The notes: a model not told the origin generated them from the sequence alone. DNA of 64,000 bases from Pseudomonas lactis (GCF_001439845.1 NZ_JYLO01000018.1:61578-125577); one strand, 5' to 3'; counted from the stretch's first letter, positions 9,213 to 17,798 are shown. Numbers and translations: made by a program.

Positions 9213-9303
9213 AATGTGGGAGCTGGCTTGCCTGCGATGCAGACACCTCGGTGTTTCAGATGTACCGAGGTGATGCTATCGCAGGCAAGCCAGCTCCCAC
9301 ATT
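9213..9303. repeat. REP pair, GGGAGCTGGCTTGCCTGCGA family
   Basis: Facing copies of TGTGGGAGCTGGCTTGCCTG and its complement. The spacer carries a smaller inverted repeat (CACCTCGGTG with CACCGAGGTG-like sequence). It lies between convergent alaC and the gluconate permease gene and may act as a bidirectional stop. Confidence 0.9.
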
Positions 9304-9319
9304 TGTTTTGCGGTGCCTG

Positions 9320-10672
9320 TTACACCACCAACGACAGCAACATGATGAAGATCAGCGCCACGATCGACAGAATGGTCTCCATCGCCGTCCAGGTCTTGAA
9401 CGTCTCGGCCACGGTCATGTTGAAGTACTGCTTGACCAGCCAGAACCCCGCATCGTTGACGTGAGACAGGATCAACGAACCTGCGCCCGTCGCCAGCACC
9501 AGCAACTCGCGGTTAACCCCAGGGATCATGCCCACCACCGGCACCACAATGCCCGCACCGGTAATGGTCGCAACCGTCGCTGAACCGGTAGCAATCCGAA
9601 TCACCGCCGCCACCAGCCACGCCAGCAGGATCGGGTTGATCTGCGCGTTCACCGCCATATGGCCGATCACGTCACCCACACCGCTGGTGACCAGCATCTG
9701 CTTGAAGCCACCACCGGCACCGATGATCAGGATGATCGCGGCGGTCGGCGCAAGGCTGGCGTCGAGCAACTTGAGGATCTGCTTGGAGTGGATGCCCTGG
9801 CGATGGCCAAAGGTGTACAGCGACAGCAGCAACGCCAGCAGCAAGGCGGTGATCGGGTGACCGATCATGTCCATCCAGTTGCGCACCACGTTGCCTTCGG
9901 CAAAGGCGATGTCGGCGAAGGTTTTGAGCAGCATCAGGAACACCGGCAGCAGCACGGTGATCAGGGTGATGCTGAAGCTCGGCAGGTCTTTGTTCTCCGG
10001 CTCGCGGGCCAGTTGGTCCACCAGTTCCTGGGACGGGTTGCCCGGGATGTACTTGGCGATGAACGTACCGAAGATCGGGCCGGCGATGATGGCGGTCGGC
10101 AGAGCAACGATCAGGCCGTACAGGATGGTCTTGCCGATATCGGCGCCGAACACGCCGATGGCTAGCAGCGGGCCTGGATGCGGTGGCACCAGGCCGTGCA
10201 CTGCCGACAGACCGGCCAGCAGCGGGATGCCGATCTTGATCAGCGATACACCGGTACGCCGGGCGACGATAAACACCAGCGGGATCAGCAACACAAAGCC
10301 GATCTCGAAGAACAGCGGGATGCCCACCAGGAACGCGGCGAACATCATGGCCCACTGGACCTTTTCCTTGCCGAAGGCGCGGATCAGGGTCTGGGCGATC
10401 TGATCGGCACCGCCAGACTCGGCCATCATCTTGCCGAGCATCGTGCCCAGCGCGAGGATGATGCCGACAAAGCCGAGCACCCCGCCGAAACCGTCCTGGA
10501 ACGCCTTGATGATCTTGTCCACGGGCATGCCCGAGGTCAGGCCGAGGAAACCGGCCGCGATGATCAGTGCAATGAACGGGTGCACCTTGAACTTGGTGAT
10601 CAGTACGATCAACCCGATGATAGTGACTACTGCATCTAGCAGCAGGTAAGACTCGTGGGACATGCCAAACAT
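9320..10672 (-). CDS. gntP: Gluconate permease, GntP family
   Basis: A 450-residue inner-membrane transporter with about 12-14 hydrophobic helices. Family sequence includes GLTSGMPVDKIIKAFQDGFG, VHGLVPPHPGPLLAIG in the middle and SGVGDVIGH, all typical of GntP/GntT gluconate:proton symporters. It lies downstream of the gluconokinase gene on the same strand but has its own upstream palindrome at 10730, so it can be controlled directly. An AGGAG site precedes the ATG. Confidence 0.9.
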   Translation of the reverse strand: MFGMSHESYLLLDAVVTIIGLIVLITKFKVHPFIALIIAAGFLGLTSGMPVDKIIKAFQDGFGGVLGFVGIILALGTMLGKMMAESGGADQIAQTLIRAFGKEKVQWAMMFAAFLVGIPLFFEIGFVLLIPLVFIVARRTGVSLIKIGIPLLAGLSAVHGLVPPHPGPLLAIGVFGADIGKTILYGLIVALPTAIIAGPIFGTFIAKYIPGNPSQELVDQLAREPENKDLPSFSITLITVLLPVFLMLLKTFADIAFAEGNVVRNWMDMIGHPITALLLALLLSLYTFGHRQGIHSKQILKLLDASLAPTAAIILIIGAGGGFKQMLVTSGVGDVIGHMAVNAQINPILLAWLVAAVIRIATGSATVATITGAGIVVPVVGMIPGVNRELLVLATGAGSLILSHVNDAGFWLVKQYFNMTVAETFKTWTAMETILSIVALIFIMLLSLVV

Positions 10673-10729
10673 GGGGGGTCTCTCCTGTTTGTTGTTGTTA
10701 TTAAAGCGGGTGTTGAACTTCCTGCCGGG

Positions 10730-10741
10730 GATAGCGCTATC
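10730..10741. promoter_or_regulatory. GntR-type operator ahead of gluconate permease
   Basis: GATAGCGCTATC is a perfect 12-base palindrome 58 bases upstream of the permease start. The same core (GCGCTA) recurs before gntK and gntR. A LacI-family repressor is encoded in the cluster, so this is inferred to be its operator. Confidence 0.7.
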
Positions 10742-10756
10742 TTTTCCGGCAAAAAA

Positions 10757-11290
10757 TTAATGAGTAGGTTCAAAGCCGTGCTTGTGCCACCAGGTATTGG
10801 TCTGCTCGGCCAGTTCCTCGACGCTGTCTTCACTGGCGTTGAGCGCCAGGGTCAGCGGCTCGCCCTTGGGCGATTCAAGGGTGGCGAACTGGCTGTCGAT
10901 CAGGCTGGCCGGCATGAAATGGCCGGGGCGGTGAGACACGCGGTCGGCGGCGACTTCGCGGGTCAGCTCCAGGAAGACAAAACCCAGGCCCGGCGCGGCT
11001 TCGCGCAGGTGGTCACGGTATTTTTTCTTCAGGGCCGAACAGGTCAGTACAGGATGCTCGCCCGCTTTCAACGCGCGGCGCAGTTCATCGCACAGGATAT
11101 CGAGCCAGCCGGCGCGGTCGTCGTCGTTGAGGGGGTGGCCGGCGCTCATCTTTTCGATGTTCGCGGCAGGGTGAAAGCTGTCGCCTTCAATGGCAGTGGC
11201 GCCGTTAAGGGCGCACAGGGCTTGGCTGACGCTGGACTTGCCACAGCCGGAAACACCCATGATGACCAGGGCGGTAACAGGTTGACTCAT
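10757..11290 (-). CDS. gntK: Gluconokinase
   Basis: A 177-residue P-loop kinase of the GntK family with Walker A GVSGCGKS near residue 12, the substrate segment EGDSFHPAANIEKMSAGHPLNDDDRAGWL, and CSALKKKYRD near the middle. It phosphorylates gluconate to 6-phosphogluconate with ATP in the cytoplasm, feeding the Entner-Doudoroff pathway. A GAGGTG site precedes the ATG. An operator palindrome lies 19 bases upstream of the start. Confidence 0.95.
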   Translation of the reverse strand: MSQPVTALVIMGVSGCGKSSVSQALCALNGATAIEGDSFHPAANIEKMSAGHPLNDDDRAGWLDILCDELRRALKAGEHPVLTCSALKKKYRDHLREAAPGLGFVFLELTREVAADRVSHRPGHFMPASLIDSQFATLESPKGEPLTLALNASEDSVEELAEQTNTWWHKHGFEPTH

Positions 11291-11308
11291 GAAACACCTC
11301 AGGACGCA

Positions 11309-11320
11309 GATAGCGCTACC
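11309..11320. promoter_or_regulatory. GntR-type operator ahead of gntK
   Basis: GATAGCGCTACC differs from the perfect palindrome before the permease gene at one base. It lies in the gntK/gntR divergent region, close to the gntK start, where a repressor would block transcription. Confidence 0.65.
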
Positions 11321-11459
11321 TTTGCATAGCGTAAGGCTAGTGCAAAAACAGGCTTTTCCCGCGCCGACTTGTCATTTTTATGGAGTGACGCGTGCATCCG
11401 CTCCAATCATTCGAACCGGATCAGGCAACCCTAGGTTCAATAATTTGCAGCCCTTTGGA

Positions 11460-11471
11460 GACAGCGCTACC
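11460..11471. promoter_or_regulatory. GntR-type operator ahead of gntR
   Basis: GACAGCGCTACC, a third copy of the same motif, lies 34 bases upstream of the gntR start. This indicates autoregulation of the repressor. Confidence 0.6.
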
Positions 11472-11505
11472 TTAGTGCCTCGATTTTTGTTTGGCAAGCC
11501 GCCTG

Positions 11506-12534
11506 ATGACCTCCAAGAACGATAAAAATACCCGCACAACGGGCCGCCCTACCCTCAATGAAGTGGCGCGCCTTGCTGGCGTCAGCCCGATCACCGCCTC
11601 CCGCGCCCTGCGCGGCATCAGCACGGTGGCCACCGAACTGGTGGAAAAAGTGCAACAGGCCGCCGCCGAACTGAGCTACGTGGTCAACCCCGCCGCCCGC
11701 GCCCTGGCCTCGGCGCAAAGCCATTCGGTGGTGGTACTGGTGCCGTCACTCTCCAACCTGCTGTTTATCGAAACCCTGGAAGCCATCCATCAGGTACTGC
11801 GGCCCAAGGGCTTTGAAGTACTGATCGGCAACTCCCATTATTCGCGCGATGAAGAAGAAGACCTGCTGCGCAACTACATGGCCTACCAGCCGCGGGGTTT
11901 GTTGCTGACCGGCTTTGACCGCACCGAAAGCGCGCGACGAATGGTCGAGGCCAGCAATGTGCCCTGCGTGTACATGATGGATCTGGACCCCAATGCAGGG
12001 GTGAACTGCGTGGGCTTCTCGCAACTGGCCGCCGGCCAGACCGCGGCCGCGCACTTGCTGTCCCGGGGTCGCAAGCGCCTGGCCTATATCGGCGCCCAAC
12101 TGGACCAACGCACCTTGCTGCGTGGCGAAGGCTTTCGCCGCGCCTTGCAACAGGCCGGCCTGTACGACCCGGCGCTGGAATTGCTGACGCCACGCCCGTC
12201 CTCCGTGGGCCTGGGTGGCGAACTGTTTTTGCAACTGCTGGCCGCCCACCCGGAGGTGGACGCGATCTTTTTCGGCAACGACGACCTGGCCCAGGGCGCC
12301 CTGCTCGAAGCCCTGCGCCACGGCATCAAGGTGCCGGAACGTGTAGCCGTGCTGGGTTTCAACGACCTGCCCGCCTCGTCCTTCATGGTGCCGCGCCTGA
12401 GCAGCATCAGCACGCCACGGGAAGCCATCGGGCGCCGAGCGGCGGAGCATCTGCTGACGATCATGGCGGGCAACAAGGTGGCCAAGCCGGTGGTGGATAT
12501 GGGGTTTGAGTTGCAGGTGCGCGAGAGCACCTGA
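11506..12534 (+). CDS. gntR: LacI-family gluconate repressor
   Basis: A 342-residue LacI/GalR repressor. The N-terminal helix-turn-helix reads TLNEVARLAGVSPITASRALRG, then a hinge with NPAARALASAQ and a periplasmic-binding-like effector domain (VVVLVPSLSNLLF, FFGNDDLAQGAL, VLGFNDLPASS). It is divergent from gntK-gntP, and the shared operator motif supports its role as the gluconate-responsive repressor. The ATG at 11506 is preferred; a TTG 15 bases earlier is the alternative. Confidence 0.9.
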   Translation: MTSKNDKNTRTTGRPTLNEVARLAGVSPITASRALRGISTVATELVEKVQQAAAELSYVVNPAARALASAQSHSVVVLVPSLSNLLFIETLEAIHQVLRPKGFEVLIGNSHYSRDEEEDLLRNYMAYQPRGLLLTGFDRTESARRMVEASNVPCVYMMDLDPNAGVNCVGFSQLAAGQTAAAHLLSRGRKRLAYIGAQLDQRTLLRGEGFRRALQQAGLYDPALELLTPRPSSVGLGGELFLQLLAAHPEVDAIFFGNDDLAQGALLEALRHGIKVPERVAVLGFNDLPASSFMVPRLSSISTPREAIGRRAAEHLLTIMAGNKVAKPVVDMGFELQVREST

Positions 12535-12593
12535 GCGTCGAGCCGAACACAATCAATGTGGTGCCCACAGAATCAGCGCCTGGCACAGATCCC

Positions 12594-12620
12594 CTGTGGG
12601 AGCGGGCTTGCTCGCGAAGG
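12594..12620. repeat. Single REP copy, GAGCG(G/A)GCTTGCTCGCG family
   Basis: A lone copy reading CTGTGGGAGCGGGCTTGCTC after gntR, without a facing partner. Confidence 0.8.
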
Positions 12621-12726
12621 CGGTGGGTCAATCAATAAATTTTTAACTGAACCACCTGAAACTCAGATTTCCTACGTAATCGTGTAAGAGCAGTCAGAGC
12701 GCTGTGGGACGCCTGTAGGAAGTGCC

Positions 12727-12987
12727 TGACATTGCAGTAAGCGCCTTGCTCCGCTGCCTACGCTTACGTCAGAATCCGCCGGCTTGTGCGCCTCGGTGGC
12801 GGTCTCTAAGGTTTGACGGTCGCTGAATTTCTCGGTGATCGGGTTTAGTAGCCCGAGTTCGGTCACTCTAAGTGCATAAGTCTGCCCGCGTTAATGGCGG
12901 CTGTGCGTAGGGCACTTTCGGGTGCGCCGGCTTTGAGTGTCCACCGGTCTACTAACCTGCGTACAGTTGCCACCCTCGTTTAGTAGC
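12727..12987 (+). other. Structured leader region upstream of DUF6124-like gene
   Basis: There is no supported gene from 12535 to 13019. A hairpin with arms TGAC-GTAAGCG and CGCTTAC-GTCA spans 12727-12771. The 10-base sequence GTTTAGTAGC occurs at 12843 and 12978, and the complementary CTACTAA lies between them at 12949. The middle segment could pair with either copy, giving two exclusive hairpins. This looks like a structured RNA leader or a mobile-repeat remnant; which is not settled. Confidence 0.4.
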
Positions 12988-13019
12988 GATACGGCGGCAG
13001 CCCATTCCAGGATGCTCTA

Positions 13020-13259
13020 ATGATCAAACAAATCGATACGCCGCCAACCACCCTCTTCACCCTCATCCCCGATATCTCCACCGAAACCCTACTGGCCAAC
13101 AGCTACGAAACCGTCTGCTCCGTCAGTACCCTCCTGCTCGACCTGTCCGATGACCTCACCGGCAAACATCGCGATATAGCCCTGGCCATTCATCAATTGA
13201 GCGAACTGAGCGTATTGCTGGTGGGCAAGGCCATGGACCAGCACACACCACGCTGCTGA
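13020..13259 (+). CDS. Short DUF6124-like protein
   Basis: A 79-residue protein of unknown function. Residues 18-75 (DISTETLLANSYETVCSVS, then HRDIALAIHQLSELSVLLVGKAMD) resemble the helical C-terminal half of the DUF6124 proteins common in fluorescent pseudomonads; the usual longer N-terminal segment is absent. No catalytic residues or membrane segments are visible. It is preceded by a structured non-coding region. Confidence 0.65.
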   Translation: MIKQIDTPPTTLFTLIPDISTETLLANSYETVCSVSTLLLDLSDDLTGKHRDIALAIHQLSELSVLLVGKAMDQHTPRC

Positions 13260-13273
13260 GGCAAAACGCGATC

Positions 13274-13300
13274 CCTGTGGGAGCTGGCTTGCCTGCGATA
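13274..13300. repeat. Single REP copy, GGGAGCTGGCTTGCC family
   Basis: A lone copy CTGTGGGAGCTGGCTTGCCT directly after the DUF6124-like gene. Confidence 0.8.
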
Positions 13301-13430
13301 GCCATAGGTATCTACACAACTTTGTGGGTTGTAACAGCAGACGGTAACCACGATGCGAAGCGAGTCGCTCTTGATCTTGATCTGCTTTTGATCTTAGGCG
13401 CCCCGTTAAACCACGCTGGCCGGAATTCGA

Positions 13431-13660
13431 CAGTGATTTGGGGGGTAACCCGACAGGGATGCCGGTTTAGCCGCCCCGCGCCATGGATGGCGCGTGGCGG
13501 CGGCCCCCCAAATCACTGGCGAATTACGGGCACACCGAGCCTAAGCGAGGTGCCGAGTGGTGGGGCAAGAGCGTTTTGCTTACTTTTGCGCTTTTTTTCA
13601 AAAGTGAGCCGCCGTTGGGCGGAACCCTAAGTGGCCGTTACCTAAATAATGGATATGTAC
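13431..13660. repeat. Long cruciform-forming interspersed repeat
   Basis: Perfect 15-base arms (CAGTGATTTGGGGGG at 13431-13445 and its complement at 13504-13518) enclose a second hairpin built on CGCGCCATGGATGGCGCG-like sequence. The following 140 bases look like the conserved tail of a long intergenic repeat known from fluorescent pseudomonads. Open frames in it, including one of 114 codons from 13483, are judged spurious. The rest of 13301-13975 holds only REP copies. Confidence 0.6.
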
Positions 13661-13700
13661 GCGGTCGAATCCAACATCCTGGTCGGCCGTCAGGCCGTCT

Positions 13701-13726
13701 TCGCAGGCAAGCCAGCTCCCACATTT
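13701..13726. repeat. Single REP copy, GGGAGCTGGCTTGCC family
   Basis: A reverse-orientation copy reading CGCAGGCAAGCCAGCTCCCA, downstream of the long repeat. Confidence 0.8.
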
Positions 13727-13866
13727 GGATCGCGGTGCGTCAGTTAGAACAGCGTCGGCTATCCGGTCGTCACGGGAGCAAGCGCCCTCGCCACAGGTCC
13801 AGCGTCGCACCAAAGTTGTGTAGATAGCGGTGTATCAGGCAACATCTTCATTGACTGACACAACGC

Positions 13867-13894
13867 TATCCCAGGCAAGCCAGCTCCCACATTT
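13867..13894. repeat. Single REP copy, GGGAGCTGGCTTGCC family
   Basis: A second reverse-orientation copy, CCAGGCAAGCCAGCTCCCAC, about 80 bases before the GST gene. Confidence 0.8.
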
Positions 13895-13975
13895 TCGACA
13901 GTGCCCGCTTCACACCCTCGCGGCCGTGCCCGGCTCCTGTTAGATTGGTCATTCTCCAAATGCCAGGGAAGCACC

Positions 13976-14608
13976 ATGGGTCATTCACTGAAAATCCTGG
14001 GCCGTACCTCCTCCATCAACGTGCGCAAAGTACTGTGGACCTGCCAGGAACTGGGCATCGACTATGTGCGCGAAGACTGGGGCATCGGTTTCAAGCCTAC
14101 CCAATCCCCCGATTTCCTCGCCTTGAACCCCAACGCGCAGGTGCCTGTACTGATCGACGACCATGGCGTGCTATGGGAGTCCAATACCATCTGTCGCTAC
14201 CTTGTCGGCCTCTATCAGCGCCATGACTTGCTACCCGTTGAGCCTGCCTTGCGTGCACGGGTCGAACAGTGGATGGACTGGCAAGCCACCGAACTCAACC
14301 CTTCGTGGGGCTATGCGTTCCACGCACTGGTGCGTCAAAACCCGGACTATCAGGACCCGCAACGCATCCAGGCGGGTGTGCAGGCCTGGAACGACAAGAT
14401 GGCCTTGCTGGAACAACAGTTGAGCAAGACCGGCGCCTACGTCGCCGGCCAAGAGTTCACCCTCGCTGACATCTTGATCGGCCTTTCGGTACATCGGTGG
14501 CAGATGACACCCATGGAGCGGCCACCCTACCCCGCCATCGCGGCGTATTACCAACGCCTCAGCCAGCACGCTGGCTTCAAGACGTTCGCGCTCGACGGCC
14601 ACAATTAG
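13976..14608 (+). CDS. Glutathione S-transferase family protein
   Basis: A 210-residue GST. The N-terminal thioredoxin-like domain has SINVRKVLWTCQELG (likely active-site serine) and NPNAQVPVLIDD with WESNTICRYL for glutathione binding. The C-terminal helical domain has FTLADILIGLSVHRW, the usual N-capping and hydrophobic staple region. It conjugates glutathione or has related redox activity in the cytoplasm; the substrate is unknown. The ATG at 13976 begins the thioredoxin fold at the family's normal point. Confidence 0.9.
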   Translation: MGHSLKILGRTSSINVRKVLWTCQELGIDYVREDWGIGFKPTQSPDFLALNPNAQVPVLIDDHGVLWESNTICRYLVGLYQRHDLLPVEPALRARVEQWMDWQATELNPSWGYAFHALVRQNPDYQDPQRIQAGVQAWNDKMALLEQQLSKTGAYVAGQEFTLADILIGLSVHRWQMTPMERPPYPAIAAYYQRLSQHAGFKTFALDGHN

Positions 14609-14696
14609 AGAAGCAGTTGCGCGCTTTAAGCTCCAAGCCCAATAGCGCTTTGGCTTAAAGCTCGAAGCTTCCAACTCGCCTAACTCAAGGTTATTC

Positions 14697-16103
14697 ATGC
14701 CCACACTCGCCGCCTGCGTCTCAGACCCCACCCGCGCCGCCCACATCAGCGCCCGCATCGACCGCCTGCCCGCCGTCGCCACTATTTGGCGCCTGGTGGC
14801 GTTGCTTTCCATCGGCGGCTTTTTCGAGCTGTATGACCTGTTCCAAACCGCCTATATCAGCCCTGGCCTGATCAGCGACGGGATTTTTCATACCGGCAGC
14901 GAAGGTGTTTTCGGCTTCTCGGACCAAGCCGCTTTCGCCTCGGCCACGTTCCTGGGCCTGTTCCTCGGCGCCAGCCTGCTCAGCCCCATCGCCGACCGCT
15001 TCGGGCGACGCGCGATTTTTACCTTTGCGCTGGTCTGGTACACGGTGGCCACGGTGCTGATGGGCATCCAGACCTCGGCCGTGGGCATCATCTGCATGCG
15101 CTTTCTGGTGGGCATTGGCCTTGGCATCGAACTGGTGACCATCGACGCCTACCTTTCGGAACTGGTGCCCAAGCGCATGCGCAGTTCGGCGTTTGCCTTT
15201 GCGTTTTTTATCCAGTTTCTGTCCGTACCGGCCGTGGCGTTGATGTCGTGGTGGCTGGTGCCACAGGCGCCGTTCGGTATCGCCGGGTGGCGCTGGGTGG
15301 TGTTGAGCAGTGCAGTGTTTGCATTGTTTATCTGGCAACTGCGCAAGCGCCTGCCGGAGTCACCGCGCTGGCTTGCACAAAAGGGACGCTTCGAAGAAGC
15401 CGACACGATCCTGAACAACCTGGAGGCACGCTGCCAAAAGGATCACGGCAAGCCGCTGGACATGCCGGAGCCCGAAGCGATCAGCGTGCAAGGCAGTGGC
15501 CGTTTCGCCGATATCTGGCAGCCGCCCTACCGCCGCCGCGCCTTGATGCTGATCGTGTTTCATGTATTCCAGGCCATCGGCTTCTTCGGCTTTGGCAACT
15601 GGCTGCCGGCCTTGCTCTCGGGCCAGGGGGTCAGCGTGACCCACAGCCTGCTCTACGCCTTCATCATCACCCTCGCCTACCCGCTGGGCCCGCTGTTGTT
15701 CGTCAAAGTGGCCAACCGCTTTGAGAACAAATGGCAGATTGTCGGCTCGGCCATGGGGGCGGTGATCTTCGGCAGCCTGTTTGCCCTGCAAACCACCGCG
15801 TTAGGGCTGATTTTCTGCGGGGTGATGATCACCTTCTGCAACGCCTGGCTGAGCTTCAGTTATCACTCCTACCAGAGCGAATTGTTCCCCACCAATATCC
15901 GTGCACGGGCGGTGGGGTTCTGTTATTCGTTCAGCCGTTTATCCACGGTGTTCAGCAGTTTGTTGATCGGTTTTATCCTCGAACACCTGGGTACGCCGGG
16001 TGTGTTGGCGTTTATCGCCAGCAGCATGTTGATCGTGATGATTACCATCAGTTGGTTCGGGCCACGCACGCGCAACCTGGCGCTGGAGAACATCGCTCAC
16101 TGA
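14697..16103 (+). CDS. MFS transporter, sugar-porter-like
   Basis: A 468-residue inner-membrane protein with about 12 helices. Major-facilitator marks are DRFGRRAIF between helices 2 and 3, SELVPKRMRSSAFAFAF, and PESPRWLAQKGRFEEAD in the central loop, typical of the sugar/organic-acid porter group. The second half has SELFPTNIRARAVGFCYSFSR. The substrate is unknown. It follows the GST gene by 88 bases, with an inverted repeat (CTTTAAGC and GCTTAAAG) between them. Confidence 0.9.
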   Translation: MPTLAACVSDPTRAAHISARIDRLPAVATIWRLVALLSIGGFFELYDLFQTAYISPGLISDGIFHTGSEGVFGFSDQAAFASATFLGLFLGASLLSPIADRFGRRAIFTFALVWYTVATVLMGIQTSAVGIICMRFLVGIGLGIELVTIDAYLSELVPKRMRSSAFAFAFFIQFLSVPAVALMSWWLVPQAPFGIAGWRWVVLSSAVFALFIWQLRKRLPESPRWLAQKGRFEEADTILNNLEARCQKDHGKPLDMPEPEAISVQGSGRFADIWQPPYRRRALMLIVFHVFQAIGFFGFGNWLPALLSGQGVSVTHSLLYAFIITLAYPLGPLLFVKVANRFENKWQIVGSAMGAVIFGSLFALQTTALGLIFCGVMITFCNAWLSFSYHSYQSELFPTNIRARAVGFCYSFSRLSTVFSSLLIGFILEHLGTPGVLAFIASSMLIVMITISWFGPRTRNLALENIAH

Positions 16104-16154
16104 CGGCAACGGTTGGCCGCACAAGGAGAAGGCTTGCCACGCCGACGACTTCCG

Positions 16155-16172
16155 CCCCAGTAAACACTGGGG
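16155..16172. terminator. Hairpin after the MFS gene
   Basis: A perfect 7-base stem (CCCCAGT, loop AAAC, ACTGGGG) lies 52 bases after the MFS stop codon. It lacks a T tract, so it is a weak terminator candidate. Confidence 0.3.
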
Positions 16173-16235
16173 TCTGGCACCCGGCACAGTATTTGCTCCA
16201 GCTGTCGCACCGTCTGTTTTCATAGGTGACCGATC

Positions 16236-16697
16236 ATGCTGGTTAACAACACTCAAGCGGCGTCGAACGTGCAACAGATCACGCGACCCGACATGGACCC
16301 CGCCAACGCCGCCGCCAGTGCGCTGTACAGCGGCGCTTTGCAGGCTGCGCAACACAGCGTCACAGTGCCGGCCGCGCAGAGGGAATTGGACAAGGCCAGC
16401 GATCGCATCGACGAAGCCTTCGCCAAGACCCGCGTGCAGTTACAGGCCACGACTAACGGGGCACGTACCGAGTTCACCGAATACATGAGCAAATCCCCGG
16501 CCGAACGTATTCGTGAACAGTTGCTCAAGGAACAAGGGCTGACCGAAGAGCAAGTGCAGGCGCTGCCCCAGGAAAAACAAGACGCCATCGCCAAACAAGT
16601 GGCCGAGCGCTTGAAGGAGCAACAACAGCAGCAGGTAGCGGCGAAGGCCACGGCTTCGCCAACCCAGACACTGAAGGAAACCCTGGCCGCTATCTAA
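16236..16697 (+). CDS. Conserved hypothetical protein, helical and Gln-rich at the end
   Basis: A 153-residue soluble protein not recognised as a known family. The N-terminal third is Ala/Asn-rich, the middle (RELDKASDRIDEAFAKTRVQLQ and SPAERIREQLLKEQGLTEEQ) is predicted helical, and a KEQQQQQ tract lies near the end. No signal peptide, membrane segment or catalytic motif is visible. A weak AGGTGA site precedes the ATG. It stands alone between the MFS gene and a REP pair. Confidence 0.7.
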   Translation: MLVNNTQAASNVQQITRPDMDPANAAASALYSGALQAAQHSVTVPAAQRELDKASDRIDEAFAKTRVQLQATTNGARTEFTEYMSKSPAERIREQLLKEQGLTEEQVQALPQEKQDAIAKQVAERLKEQQQQQVAAKATASPTQTLKETLAAI

Positions 16698-16701
16698 ACA
16701 G

Positions 16702-16789
16702 GTGGGAGCTGGCTTGCCTGCGATAGCATCACCTCAGCCCAACTGATACACCGAGGTGTCTGCATCGCAGGCAAGCCAGCTCCCACATT
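16702..16789. repeat. REP pair, GGGAGCTGGCTTGCC family
   Basis: Facing copies with a spacer containing complementary CACCTC and GAGGTG segments, between convergent genes. Confidence 0.9.
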
Positions 16790-16796
16790 GTTCGGT

Positions 16797-17750
16797 TTAG
16801 CGGTCTGACTCAATGGGCTTGAAGACCACCTGCTGCACATCGACCTTTTTCGGGATCAGGCCGTTGGCAAAAAACAGGTCGGCGGTGCGTTGCTGGTTGG
16901 CGATGTCGATGGCCGCCAAGGGGCGGATCGGTTCAGGCGAGCGATGTTCGAAGTAGCTTTTGACCACCGCCGATGGCAGCCCTAGGGTGCCGGCCATCAG
17001 CGCGATGCTCGCGTCGGGCTGATCCAGCGACAGGCGCTGTGCTTTACCAAGCGTCTGGATAATCGTGGCGATGGCCTCGGGGTGCTGCTTGGCAAACGGG
17101 TGGTTGACCACGAAGAAACTGCCCGCAGGGTTCAGCCCTTGCCCATCCCCCAGCACGCGCGCCGAGCCGTCGATCACAGCGGCCGAGTAGTACGGGTCCC
17201 ACACCACCCAGGCGTCCACCTTGCCTTGTTCAAACGCGGCACGGCCGTCGGAAGGCGACAGGTACACCACGTTCACATCCTTCCACTGCAACCCGGCGCG
17301 CAGCAGGCTCTTGAGAAACAGGTTGTGCGCACTGGAGCCCTTGAGCAACGCCACGCGCTTGCCCTTGAGTTCAGCCACGGTCTGCACCGTACTGGCCTTG
17401 GGCACCAGCACCGCTTCGGCCTTGCCCTCATTAGGCTCGACGGCGAAGTATTGCAAGTCTATCCCGGCCGCCTGGGCGAAGATCGGCGGGATGTCGCCAA
17501 TATTGCCGATGTCCAGGCTGCCGGCGTTAAGCGCTTCGATCAGCGGCGGGCCGCCGAGAAATTCGGTCCACTGCACCTGTGTACCGGGCAGCGCCGCTTC
17601 GAAGAGTTTGTGCTCACGGGCGAGCACCATGCTGACCGAGCTTTTCTGGTAGCCGATGCGCAGCGTGGAAGGTTCGGCCGCTGAGGTGGGCTGCGCCAAT
17701 ACCGCCAATGCCAGCAGCGAACTGCCCAGCAGGTGTTTGATTGCTTTCAT
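16797..17750 (-). CDS. Periplasmic sulfonate/nitrate-type substrate-binding protein
   Basis: A 317-residue protein of the SsuA/TauA type. A signal peptide with hydrophobic core LLALAVLAQPTSA ends near residue 24. The mature part has LRIGYQKSS at its start, LNAGSLDIGNIGDIPPIFAQAAG, LKGKRVALLKGSSAHNLF and VDAWVVWDPYYSAA, all family marks. It should bind aliphatic sulfonates or similar anions for an ABC importer, but no permease or ATPase gene is next to it. The ATG at 17750 places the signal peptide correctly; the longer frame upstream is REP sequence. Confidence 0.9.
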   Translation of the reverse strand: MKAIKHLLGSSLLALAVLAQPTSAAEPSTLRIGYQKSSVSMVLAREHKLFEAALPGTQVQWTEFLGGPPLIEALNAGSLDIGNIGDIPPIFAQAAGIDLQYFAVEPNEGKAEAVLVPKASTVQTVAELKGKRVALLKGSSAHNLFLKSLLRAGLQWKDVNVVYLSPSDGRAAFEQGKVDAWVVWDPYYSAAVIDGSARVLGDGQGLNPAGSFFVVNHPFAKQHPEAIATIIQTLGKAQRLSLDQPDASIALMAGTLGLPSAVVKSYFEHRSPEPIRPLAAIDIANQQRTADLFFANGLIPKKVDVQQVVFKPIESDR

Positions 17751-17798
17751 AAGTTGCCTCTTGGTGGTTCGATCAGATTCAAAGTGAGCACAGTAAGC

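Noticed and set aside
12672..12866. A 64-codon minus-strand frame in the gap before the DUF6124-like gene
   Set aside because: There is no ribosome-binding site and no family match, and it runs through hairpin-forming sequence.
13483..13827. An open frame of 114 codons over the long repeat
   Set aside because: It is made of interspersed repeat and REP sequence; similar frames recur wherever the repeat occurs and are not genes.
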